Source: JBAXGE01 sp044344145 (GTDB lineage: Bacteria > Planctomycetota > Phycisphaerae > WQYP01). From it: DNA of 10,852 nucleotides. The first letter of the stretch is position 1. Each line of letters opens with the position of its first letter. The stretch lies in contig JBIJDM010000080.1 of assembly GCA_044344145.1 (NCBI GenBank), forward strand, positions 1-10,852, in the 5' to 3' direction. Positions 1 to 5,784 of the stretch are shown in pieces. The notes under the pieces are model-generated. The model saw only the letters and a program-made list of their open reading frames with translations, did no database searches and had not been told where the DNA came from. Position numbers and translations under genes: made by a program.

Positions 1-1155
1 ATCCAGCCCGGCTTGTTCGCCGATGCCCAGATAGATGTCGGCCCGGCCGGCTGCCCGGATGGCGCCGCCGGTGTCCTGATCCAGCAGGAAGCCACGATAC
101 GGGGTCACGGCACCCGTCTGATCGGGTTTCTCCGCCGTGATGAAGGTCATGGCCGCCCGCGGGAAAATACTCTTGTCCGTGGCCAGACTACGATGCGGGG
201 TTACCTGCACGCCCAGCGATCCACTGGGCCATTCCTTGGGATCGTATTCCTTGAGGAACGCGAACGAGTCATTACGCATCACATAATCGTTGAGTTCGGC
301 GGGATGCTGTTTGAAGTAGTTGATCACGGCGGGGAAAGAAAGTTTTTTCTTTTCGATCTTGCCGTCTTTGACCAACTCTGCGCCCAGACCGCGATACTCG
401 CCGCCGTTCTTGCCGGCGTAGCCGATGAACATTTCTTTGCCATCGGGTTGGATCACTTTGGCAGAACCCTGGACCTGAATGATGTAGGGTTCCAGCGGAT
501 CTTTGAAGTAGGCTAGTTCAAGGCCGCGCAGCAGATTGCCGGCGACGATTTCTTTACGCGTGGGATAGGGCCGCATGCTGCCATCGGGCAGGCGCTGGCC
601 TTTGATCTCACCGGTGACCGGGTCGCTGATCAGATCATTGGGACGGCTGTAAACCGGATAGCGATATTCCGGCGTGGGCACTTTGCTGCCGTAGTAGATG
701 GGCGTGTAATACGCGGTGAACCAAACATCGCCCTTGCGGTTGTAGCCTTTGGATTCGTAGACATCATACCGCGTCAACAACTGCTGTTGGAAGGCGTCGC
801 CGTTGGGCAGTGTGTTCAGCAGCTTCTTGATATCTTCCAACGAGGCGACCACCTGGCTGTGGGTGATGGGGCCGCTGGGGAAGAAGCGATGACTGGATGG
901 TGCCCGCATATACTGCAGCGATTTATCCACCGCGCGTTCCAAACCTTCTTTGTCATTGAAGGCCGAGCGCATGTCGGGATAATCTTTGGGATCGAGTTTG
1001 ACCAGACCCCATTCGCCGGGGGCTAGAGGACGATCCACATCTTCGTCCGTCAAACCATCAATGATGGTGGCCTGATCTGATTTGCAGCCCAGCATCTGCA
1101 TCCCGGCGCAGGTCATAAGACCCAATGCCAACCACGTCAAAAATCCACGTCGCAT
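1..1155 (-). CDS. mltA: MltA-family lytic murein transglycosylase, lipoprotein; C-terminus beyond window
   Basis: Reading leftwards from the ATG at 1155-1153 gives 385 codons with no stop before the window edge, so the gene is partial. MltA enzymes cleave the glycan strands of peptidoglycan to 1,6-anhydro-muropeptides, usually anchored to the inner face of the outer membrane. The N-terminus is a signal peptide with a slightly non-canonical lipobox ending MLGC (Cys24). Family signatures follow: FTAYYTPIYYG (about 146-156), YIIQVQGSA (224-232), a VMRNDSFAF block (292-300), LGVQVTPHRSLATD (about 314-327), then the start of the 3D domain with QDTGGAI (360-366) and RADIY (371-375). The aspartates in those last two motifs include the likely catalytic residue. 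An AAGGG ribosome site lies at 1166-1162. The 3D-domain position implies that only a few tens of residues are missing. Family assignment is firm; specificity within lytic transglycosylases is from homology only. Confidence 0.93.
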   Translation of the reverse strand, partial: MRRGFLTWLALGLMTCAGMQMLGCKSDQATIIDGLTDEDVDRPLAPGEWGLVKLDPKDYPDMRSAFNDKEGLERAVDKSLQYMRAPSSHRFFPSGPITHSQVVASLEDIKKLLNTLPNGDAFQQQLLTRYDVYESKGYNRKGDVWFTAYYTPIYYGSKVPTPEYRYPVYSRPNDLISDPVTGEIKGQRLPDGSMRPYPTRKEIVAGNLLRGLELAYFKDPLEPYIIQVQGSAKVIQPDGKEMFIGYAGKNGGEYRGLGAELVKDGKIEKKKLSFPAVINYFKQHPAELNDYVMRNDSFAFLKEYDPKEWPSGSLGVQVTPHRSLATDKSIFPRAAMTFITAEKPDQTGAVTPYRGFLLDQDTGGAIRAAGRADIYLGIGEQAGLD

Positions 1156-1201
1156 GAGCATCCCTTTCGGAAAAGTCCCTTTTTACCGCAGGGTAGTGAG
1201 G

Positions 1202-1219
1202 GTGTCAGAATCCTGACAC
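1202..1219. promoter_or_regulatory. Perfect palindrome at the predicted MltA transcription start
   Basis: GTGTCAG (1202-1208) and CTGACAC (1213-1219) are perfect 7-base arms around AATC. The element begins 5 bases after the candidate -10 box, so it would cover the start point. It could be an operator or a hairpin at the 5' end of the messenger. No T-run follows on the minus strand, so it is not an intrinsic terminator for that strand. Confidence 0.4.
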
Positions 1220-1224
1220 GTCAG

Positions 1225-1254
1225 ATATTATCGGGCAAAAATGCACGTAAGCAA
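1225..1254 (-). promoter_or_regulatory. Candidate promoter for the MltA gene
   Basis: On the minus strand a TTGCTT box (1254-1249) is followed after 18 bases by TAATAT (1230-1225); GATAAT, shifted by two bases, is an alternative -10. Transcription would start near 1218, about 63 bases before the ATG. Box matches are moderate. It supports MltA being transcribed separately from the large gene upstream of it. Confidence 0.4.
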
Positions 1255-1272
1255 GAAGAAACACGCCGGGGT

Positions 1273-1303
1273 AAAAAATTTTATCCTGAACACGATCAGG
1301 GAT
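1273..1303 (-). terminator. Weak intrinsic terminator candidate after the large membrane protein gene
   Basis: On the minus strand ATCCCTGA (1303-1296) pairs with TCAGGAT (1289-1283), leaving one bulged C and a six-base loop. AAAA and then six Ts follow, ending near 1273. The hairpin includes the stop codon of the large gene. The stem is short, so read-through into MltA remains possible. Confidence 0.4.
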
Positions 1304-4300
1304 TGGGCTGATTCAGACGGGTAAAGTACGCTTTCACGGCATCCGAAAACCCCTTGGGCATCGGGCCGCTGAGGGTGCTGTCCTGATCCCGGGTCTGCTT
1401 TTGCGGGCCCTGGGGTTGGGTGTCGAGCACCACGTGCATGTACCCCCCGGCGAGGACCTTGGCGGTATTGAGGCTTTCCACGGCTTCCTGCTGGTAACGC
1501 AGGGCATTCTGGTATTGGTTCTGCTTGAGCGAGCCTTCGGCTTTTTGCATATATACGGCGGATTCGATGAGTTTGAAGTTGTTAAAGCCCACGGCCCGGC
1601 TCTTGAGGGCCAGACGTTCGGCTTCATTACGCAGGGCGGCCTGTTTGCCGGCCATACGCTGGAGTTCCTGTTGCTGGCCTTCGGGGGCGGGGCCTTCCAG
1701 ACCTTCTCCGCTGAAACCGCCGCGTTTACCCCCGCCGGTGGCCCCGCCGGCAGGTTCTTTGCTCTTGTCCTGAACGGTGCCGGGGGCAAAGGGTTCATTG
1801 GTCATCCGGGTGGGGGTGCGGCGTCCGCCTTTGCCCTCGGCTTCGGCACCGACCATTTCCCCACTGGCCCGGCCTTCACGGCCTTCCCCGCTGCGGCCTT
1901 GGATTTCGTTGTTATTGGGCAGTTGGTTGCCAGTGACACCCTGGGCGGACATATTGCTGATCGGGCCATCGGCGGCATCCCAGCCGGCACCTTTGTTGAG
2001 CGAATCGGCGAATTTGCTGCCCATGTCTTCCATGGCCTCGGTGACGTCTTCTTCATTGTCCATCAGATCGCTGACCATATCCTGTAACTGCTTGGGCAGT
2101 TCGGCCATATTCTGGTCGTTCTGGCCGACAGGTTCTTCCATCTGCCATTGGGTACGGTCGGGGGCATGTTGCAACCAGCGTTCGATATGCTCGGTCAGTT
2201 TTTCGGCGGATTCCAGCCCGTTGGCTTCCAAGGGGGTGGCGATTTCCTGGGCTTTTTTGGCCAGGGCATCTTTGGACATGGCCAGTTCCACTTTCATCTG
2301 GACGAGTTCTTCCAGCAGGGCGGCATTGGACTGGTCCTGTTCGGCGATTTTACTCATATCCACCATGGCCTGATTGAGGAACTTTTCCCATTTGTCTTCG
2401 ATGGCCAGAATATTCTCGAGTTTTTTCGCGTCCTGATTGTCGTATTGATCTTTGGGCTTTTTGGCCAGATCGGCGGTGACCTCCATGACCATCTTTTGTT
2501 CTTTCTTGAACTCCTGCAACTGTTCGGCGAGTTTCTTCCAGGCTTCCTTGGCACTGTTGGGAATGTCATCGCCGGTGGTGGTGTCGGGTGTGGCGGTTTT
2601 GGCGGCGCTGGTGGTAATGGCAAGGAGGCTCTCGAGCACATCAATGATGCGGCGCTGGTGGGTGAACAGCCGATTGCCCACGGCCGGGAGGGTGCGGATA
2701 TCGCCCACCTGCGTGAGATCCGTGGCAACCTCGTTGGCCTTGAGGGCATCCTCTTGTAAGAGAATCTGCAACGAGCGTTGCACCATTTTCATGGAGCCGT
2801 CAAACGTGGTGGTGGTGACGATTTTGTCGAGTTGTTTGTAGATGCCGCGCTGCTGGGCTAAGACGTCCAGCGCCAGCGGTTTCAGCGCGTCAATTTTGGT
2901 CACCTTCTGCATGGTTAAGGCTTGTTGGTGGGTGGCGACCTGACGCTGGAGCAGGGCCGTGAGTTGCTTGCGCAATTCGTCCCAGGCCTGCGTGGCGATT
3001 TGCTTTTGTTGCTGGGCATCGGCGATGGTGACGGTGAAAATCGTGCTGGTGCCTTCTTGCGCGCCCAAGGGGGGAATGGCCTGTGGGATATTGCGCTGAT
3101 CCGCGACCACGATGCGGTAACGCAGCGTATCTCCGGCACGATAGGATTTGCTGGGCAGGTCGAGGGTGTAGCGCAGTGCCGCGGACTTGGGGGCTTTGGC
3201 TTGATCCGACGCCAGTGGCCAGTTATGAATCACACGAAATGGCGCGTCGGCACCTGTGGCAACTTCCAGCTGGCCACCGGAAAGACCAAAGTCATCCTGC
3301 GCATGGGCCAGTATCTCCAACCGGCTATCCGGGGGCACCGTGATATCACGGCCCGGCTGGGCAATCAGCACGCCGGGGGCCCGGTCGGGATTGGCGATGA
3401 ACTGGTAGCCGGGACTGGTGGCGGGGTCGGGACTGCGTTTGAGCGGCCGGCCACTGGTATCCACCAGCAGCAGGGCCCCGACGGTGTCCTGCAAGATATT
3501 GAGCTGGCCCAGAAACGTGCGCTGGTCGGAACTTTGCATGGGCTGCGGGGTATCGTTTTGAATCCAGAGCATCTTGGCCACACGCTGATCCAGCGTGGCC
3601 GTGATGGCGATCTGGCTGCCCAGAGGGACCGCAATGGACTTGGGTGGGAGTGTGGCTTCGGCATCGGACCAAGTCAGAGTTTGGGACGGTAACTGGGTAT
3701 ATGCGGGGGGGGTGTATTGCCATACCAGTGAGTCGAATTTGATCTGCGTGAGTGCGGTGATGGAATACTTCGTGGTATAGCTGTCGCCCACGACCACATA
3801 ATATTCGATATTCTCGGCCACGACGGGCAACTGGTAGCGGTATTCATTGGCCGCATCGCCATAAATGGCCATAGGTTCCGCCACTTCTTTGCCCGACGCA
3901 TAACGCAAATGCAACGTGGCGGCAGGGAGTTCGTCGTCGGCGCGGCGCACCCGTACCGAGAAGTGAACACTTTGGCCGAGGTAGATGCTGTCATCGCCGG
4001 GGCGTACGGATTCGATCACGATATGACCGGTGCGGGGGATGAAGGACCAGGGTTGGAGCAGGACCAGCAGGCCATGGCGCAATGCGTATGGTGCCAGCCA
4101 GCCCAGTGCCAGCAATACGATGAGCAGGCCACCGCACCAGCGCCAGGGGCGCAGGTAATGGCCCCAGCGGATATTGGCAGCCAGATCCACCCGCCCGAGC
4201 AGCAGGGCGATCTGTTCCAATGAGGCGGTGATCCAGCGTTGCGCGGTGTCGTTGTCAGCGGGGGCGTCAGCGCGGGAGAGTAGGACGGTATTGATCATCA

Positions 4301-4637
4301 CATTGTCGAGCGCGAAATTATTGCGGGTACATTCCAGTTCGATCCAGCGGGCAATTTCGGTGGTGGGTAGACTGCGGAACAGCGGACCGTGAAGATAGCG
4401 TAGATAACTTATGGCCCACAGACTAAGGACCACGACCAAGGCCGTGAGTCGCGCGGCGATCGGCAGGGGGAACAACCCACAGGCCAGAATCACCGGCAGA
4501 CTTCCGCCGACGGCCAAAAGCAGGAACTGGGCTAATCCCCGGGTGATTAGAGCCCGGCGGTAAAGACCGCCGAGAATGTCCAATTGACGGTAGACGACCG
4601 TGGTGGCGGTGGGAAGATTCTCAAACTGGGTCGTCAA
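1296..4637 (-). CDS. DUF4175-like giant membrane-anchored envelope protein of unknown function
   Basis: This is a 1113-residue protein starting at TTG (4637-4635), chosen because AGGAG lies 5 bases upstream. Hydrophobic segments at about 35-55, 62-81 and 167-195 suggest three membrane helices. Next come beta-rich, Ig-like stretches at about 205-300, 305-420 and 425-540, the last containing DDFGLSGG (448-455) and AGDTLRYRIVVAD (501-513). Residues 540-885 are mostly charged helices, likely coiled coil (for example KEAWKKLAEQLQEFKKEQK at about 697-715). Residues 885-990 are rich in Gly, Glu and Asn. A helical, TPR-like end follows (about 990-1060, with NQYQNALRYQQEAVESLN). This order (N-terminal membrane helices, DDFGL-type domain, coiled coil, Gly/Gln-rich tail) matches the DUF4175/TIGR02302 type of protein, whose function is not known. 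Related genes in planctomycetes often sit by MoxR/DUF58 genes; none is here. Most of the chain is probably periplasmic. Architecture is well supported; function is open. Confidence 0.85.
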   Translation of the reverse strand: MTTQFENLPTATTVVYRQLDILGGLYRRALITRGLAQFLLLAVGGSLPVILACGLFPLPIAARLTALVVVLSLWAISYLRYLHGPLFRSLPTTEIARWIELECTRNNFALDNVMINTVLLSRADAPADNDTAQRWITASLEQIALLLGRVDLAANIRWGHYLRPWRWCGGLLIVLLALGWLAPYALRHGLLVLLQPWSFIPRTGHIVIESVRPGDDSIYLGQSVHFSVRVRRADDELPAATLHLRYASGKEVAEPMAIYGDAANEYRYQLPVVAENIEYYVVVGDSYTTKYSITALTQIKFDSLVWQYTPPAYTQLPSQTLTWSDAEATLPPKSIAVPLGSQIAITATLDQRVAKMLWIQNDTPQPMQSSDQRTFLGQLNILQDTVGALLLVDTSGRPLKRSPDPATSPGYQFIANPDRAPGVLIAQPGRDITVPPDSRLEILAHAQDDFGLSGGQLEVATGADAPFRVIHNWPLASDQAKAPKSAALRYTLDLPSKSYRAGDTLRYRIVVADQRNIPQAIPPLGAQEGTSTIFTVTIADAQQQKQIATQAWDELRKQLTALLQRQVATHQQALTMQKVTKIDALKPLALDVLAQQRGIYKQLDKIVTTTTFDGSMKMVQRSLQILLQEDALKANEVATDLTQVGDIRTLPAVGNRLFTHQRRIIDVLESLLAITTSAAKTATPDTTTGDDIPNSAKEAWKKLAEQLQEFKKEQKMVMEVTADLAKKPKDQYDNQDAKKLENILAIEDKWEKFLNQAMVDMSKIAEQDQSNAALLEELVQMKVELAMSKDALAKKAQEIATPLEANGLESAEKLTEHIERWLQHAPDRTQWQMEEPVGQNDQNMAELPKQLQDMVSDLMDNEEDVTEAMEDMGSKFADSLNKGAGWDAADGPISNMSAQGVTGNQLPNNNEIQGRSGEGREGRASGEMVGAEAEGKGGRRTPTRMTNEPFAPGTVQDKSKEPAGGATGGGKRGGFSGEGLEGPAPEGQQQELQRMAGKQAALRNEAERLALKSRAVGFNNFKLIESAVYMQKAEGSLKQNQYQNALRYQQEAVESLNTAKVLAGGYMHVVLDTQPQGPQKQTRDQDSTLSGPMPKGFSDAVKAYFTRLNQPNP

Positions 4638-4642
4638 GCGAA

Positions 4643-4647
4643 CTCCT
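4643..4647 (-). promoter_or_regulatory. Ribosome binding site that selects a TTG start
   Basis: AGGAG on the minus strand lies 5 bases before the TTG at 4637-4635. No in-frame ATG lies nearby, and the following residues lead straight into the N-terminal region, so TTG is the likely start. Confidence 0.65.
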
Positions 4648-4673
4648 AAGCATTGTTAGGTCTATAATGCTTA
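4647..4673. repeat. Inverted repeat directly upstream of the TTG-start gene
   Basis: TAAGCATT (4647-4654) and AATGCTTA (4666-4673) are perfect 8-base arms separated by 11 bases. On the minus strand the repeat abuts the AGGAG ribosome site and shares its first base. It could be an operator or a messenger hairpin affecting translation. Its interior holds TATAGA on the minus strand and TATAAT on the plus strand, so it may also overlap a promoter, but I find no well-spaced -35 box. Confidence 0.45.
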
Positions 4674-4716
4674 ACGATCATACCAATTGTATGTTGCGAT
4701 GATGTACTGATTTACG

Positions 4717-4743
4717 AAAAAGCCCCCGGCGACCGGGGGCTTT
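4717..4743 (-). terminator. Strong intrinsic terminator of the acyltransferase gene
   Basis: Positions 4719-4729 and 4733-4743 form a perfect 11-base stem with a 3-base loop; the core is GCCCCCGG/CCGGGGGC. On the minus strand the GC-rich stem runs into TTTTT (4721-4717). It sits 31 bases past the TAA of the acyltransferase-like gene and separates it from the next minus-strand gene. On the plus strand only a short T-run follows. Confidence 0.9.
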
Positions 4744-4773
4744 GCTAAAATCACAGTATGTCGCGTATGTGAA

Positions 4774-5442
4774 TTAAATCTGTGTGGCTACGGGATGATC
4801 AAGTGGTTGGTTCTGTTTAATAATTCGGGCCGGGGTCCCGACTACGGTGGCGTAGGAGGGTACATCGCGGATGACGGTGGCACCGGCACCAACAATCGCC
4901 CCGATGCCCACGCAGACTTGCTGGACCAATATTGCCCCTGCACCGATGAAGACATCATCACCCACACAAACCCCGCCCGTGAGTATGGCGCCGGGGGCGA
5001 TATGGACATAATCGCCCAGTTGGCAGTCATGGTCCACCGTGGCGCCGGTATTGATGATGGCCCCCATACCAGTGCGTACGCCGGGGCCCACGATGGCGCC
5101 AGCCATGACCACAGAGGCATCCCCAAGTTTGGCTTCCGGCGAGACGATCGCAGATGGGTGGATCAAAATGGGCAGGCGAAGGTTGGCCTGATGGGCGGAT
5201 TCGGTGAATTCCCGGCGTTTGCGGTTGTCAGTGATGGCCACGATGGCGCGGTGGAGGTGATAGGTCTTGGCATAGGTCAGCGCTCGACTGGTGGGGCCCA
5301 TAACCTGAAAACCGCCGACTTTTTTGCCTTGGAGATCGGGATTATCATCCACAAAGCCCGCAACCGGGCCCATTCCAGCCCGTTCGAGTAGTTCCAAGAG
5401 CACGCGCGCGTGCCCGCCAGCACAGTAGACAAGAATAGACAT
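4774..5442 (-). CDS. NeuD/PglD-like sugar O-acyltransferase with left-handed beta-helix
   Basis: This is a 222-residue protein. The ATG at 5442-5440 is chosen because GGAGGT lies 4 bases upstream; an in-frame start 12 codons earlier lacks this support. The N-terminal third is a Rossmann-like sugar-nucleotide-binding domain with CAGGHA (7-12) and FVDDN (30-34). From about residue 95 there are hexapeptide repeats of the left-handed beta-helix type (IHPSAIVSPEAKLGD, GAIVGPGVRTGMGAIINTGATVDHDCQLGD and similar). His138 in the VDHD motif matches the proposed general base of PglD/NeuD enzymes. The C-terminal GTPARII is typical. Members acetylate amino or hydroxyl groups of nucleotide sugars or sialic acid from acetyl-CoA. 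The exact substrate cannot be read here. Divergence from the polysaccharide export operon suggests a role in sugar precursor modification. The gene forms its own unit, ending at a strong terminator. Confidence 0.88.
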   Translation of the reverse strand: MSILVYCAGGHARVLLELLERAGMGPVAGFVDDNPDLQGKKVGGFQVMGPTSRALTYAKTYHLHRAIVAITDNRKRREFTESAHQANLRLPILIHPSAIVSPEAKLGDASVVMAGAIVGPGVRTGMGAIINTGATVDHDCQLGDYVHIAPGAILTGGVCVGDDVFIGAGAILVQQVCVGIGAIVGAGATVIRDVPSYATVVGTPARIIKQNQPLDHPVATQI

Positions 5443-5446
5443 GGCC

Positions 5447-5452
5447 ACCTCC
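5447..5452 (-). promoter_or_regulatory. Ribosome binding site of the acyltransferase gene, inside a palindrome
   Basis: GGAGGT on the minus strand, 4 bases before ATG, fixes the start at 5442. It overlaps the 10-base palindrome CCTCCGGAGG (5448-5457), so the core ribosome site sits next to its own complement. Confidence 0.7.
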
Positions 5453-5520
5453 GGAGGAATATGAAAATATAAAAACACCTCGTTGCCGACGTTCGAGGCA
5501 GAAAACGACTTAATATGTGC

Positions 5521-5549
5521 AATATAACTGCCCGGGTGGTGTGAACCAA
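5521..5549 (-). promoter_or_regulatory. Candidate sigma-70-type promoter for the acyltransferase gene
   Basis: On the minus strand TTGGTT (5549-5544) and TATATT (5526-5521) are separated by exactly 17 bases. Transcription would begin near 5514, giving a leader of about 70 bases. The boxes and spacing are good. An inverted repeat lies just upstream of the -35 box. Confidence 0.5.
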
Positions 5550-5554
5550 GACAA

Positions 5555-5594
5555 ATCAGCCTATTTTTTAGTCGGCAAGGCAGGTTAGGCTGAT
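5555..5594. repeat. Inverted repeat in the divergent promoter region
   Basis: ATCAGCCTA (5555-5563) and TAGGCTGAT (5586-5594) are perfect 9-base arms around 22 bases that include six Ts (5564-5569). It lies 5 bases upstream of the minus-strand -35 candidate, a usual place for a regulator site. A hairpin role is less likely, because it falls outside the predicted transcripts. Confidence 0.45.
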
Positions 5595-5612
5595 AAACCA
5601 GCGGGGTTAGGG

Positions 5613-5641
5613 TTGCATGTTGGGCATGATAGGGTTAAAAC
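5613..5641 (+). promoter_or_regulatory. Weak promoter candidate for the export/exosortase operon
   Basis: TTGCAT (5613-5618) and TAAAAC (5636-5641) have a 17-base spacer; start would be near 5648, leaving a leader of about 137 bases that contains the hairpin at 5660-5693. An alternative is CTGGAC (5690-5695) with TAGAAT (5713-5718), also at 17 bases, with a better -10 but a poor -35. Neither is strong, and another sigma factor is possible. Confidence 0.25.
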
Positions 5642-5659
5642 ATGGCAGGTATCGAGGTG

Positions 5660-5693
5660 CCAGCAGGGGAGATTTATGGCTCATCTCCGCTGG
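5660..5693 (+). promoter_or_regulatory. Interrupted hairpin upstream of the export gene
   Basis: CCAGC (5660-5664) pairs with GCTGG (5689-5693), and GGAGAT (5668-5673) with ATCTCC (5683-5688). This gives 11 base pairs, an AGG bulge at 5665-5667 and a 9-base loop. No T-run follows, so it is not an intrinsic terminator. If the upstream promoter is used, it is a leader structure; otherwise it is an inverted repeat near the promoter. Confidence 0.4.
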
Positions 5694-5784
5694 ACGTTGT
5701 GTTAACAGACGGTAGAATAGACAACTTATGGACGCAAGTTGATTCGTCCGCGTAATTCATCAGGGCCTATTTTGGAGCAACGTA

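Larger units (their letters stand above)
5443..5784. other. Divergent intergenic region between acyltransferase and export operon
   Basis: These 342 bases hold no convincing gene. They contain the minus-strand ribosome site and promoter candidate near the left end, an inverted repeat at 5555-5594, a purine-rich stretch with several GGGTTAG-like words (about 5604-5640), a strong interrupted hairpin at 5660-5693, weak plus-strand promoter candidates, and the plus-strand ribosome site GGAG (5774-5777). TTGCCGAC (5483-5490) and GTCGGCAA (5571-5578) are also complementary over 8 bases across about 80 bases. The layout suits shared control of both transcription units. Confidence 0.7.

Noticed and set aside
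13..516. A 167-codon plus-strand open frame at the left edge
   Set aside because: It is antisense to the MltA gene, whose motifs are unmistakable.
1401..2087. A 228-codon plus-strand open frame opposite the large membrane protein
   Set aside because: It is antisense to a well-supported gene, has a Gly/Phe-rich composition typical of the reverse frame of Gly/Glu-rich coding DNA, and shows no domain.
2922..3692. A 256-codon plus-strand open frame
   Set aside because: It lies opposite the beta-rich region of the large gene; no ribosome site or recognisable motif.
4663..4668. Perfect TATAAT on the plus strand
   Set aside because: There is no plus-strand gene downstream before the terminator and minus-strand gene, and no -35 box at a fitting distance; it is part of the inverted repeat.
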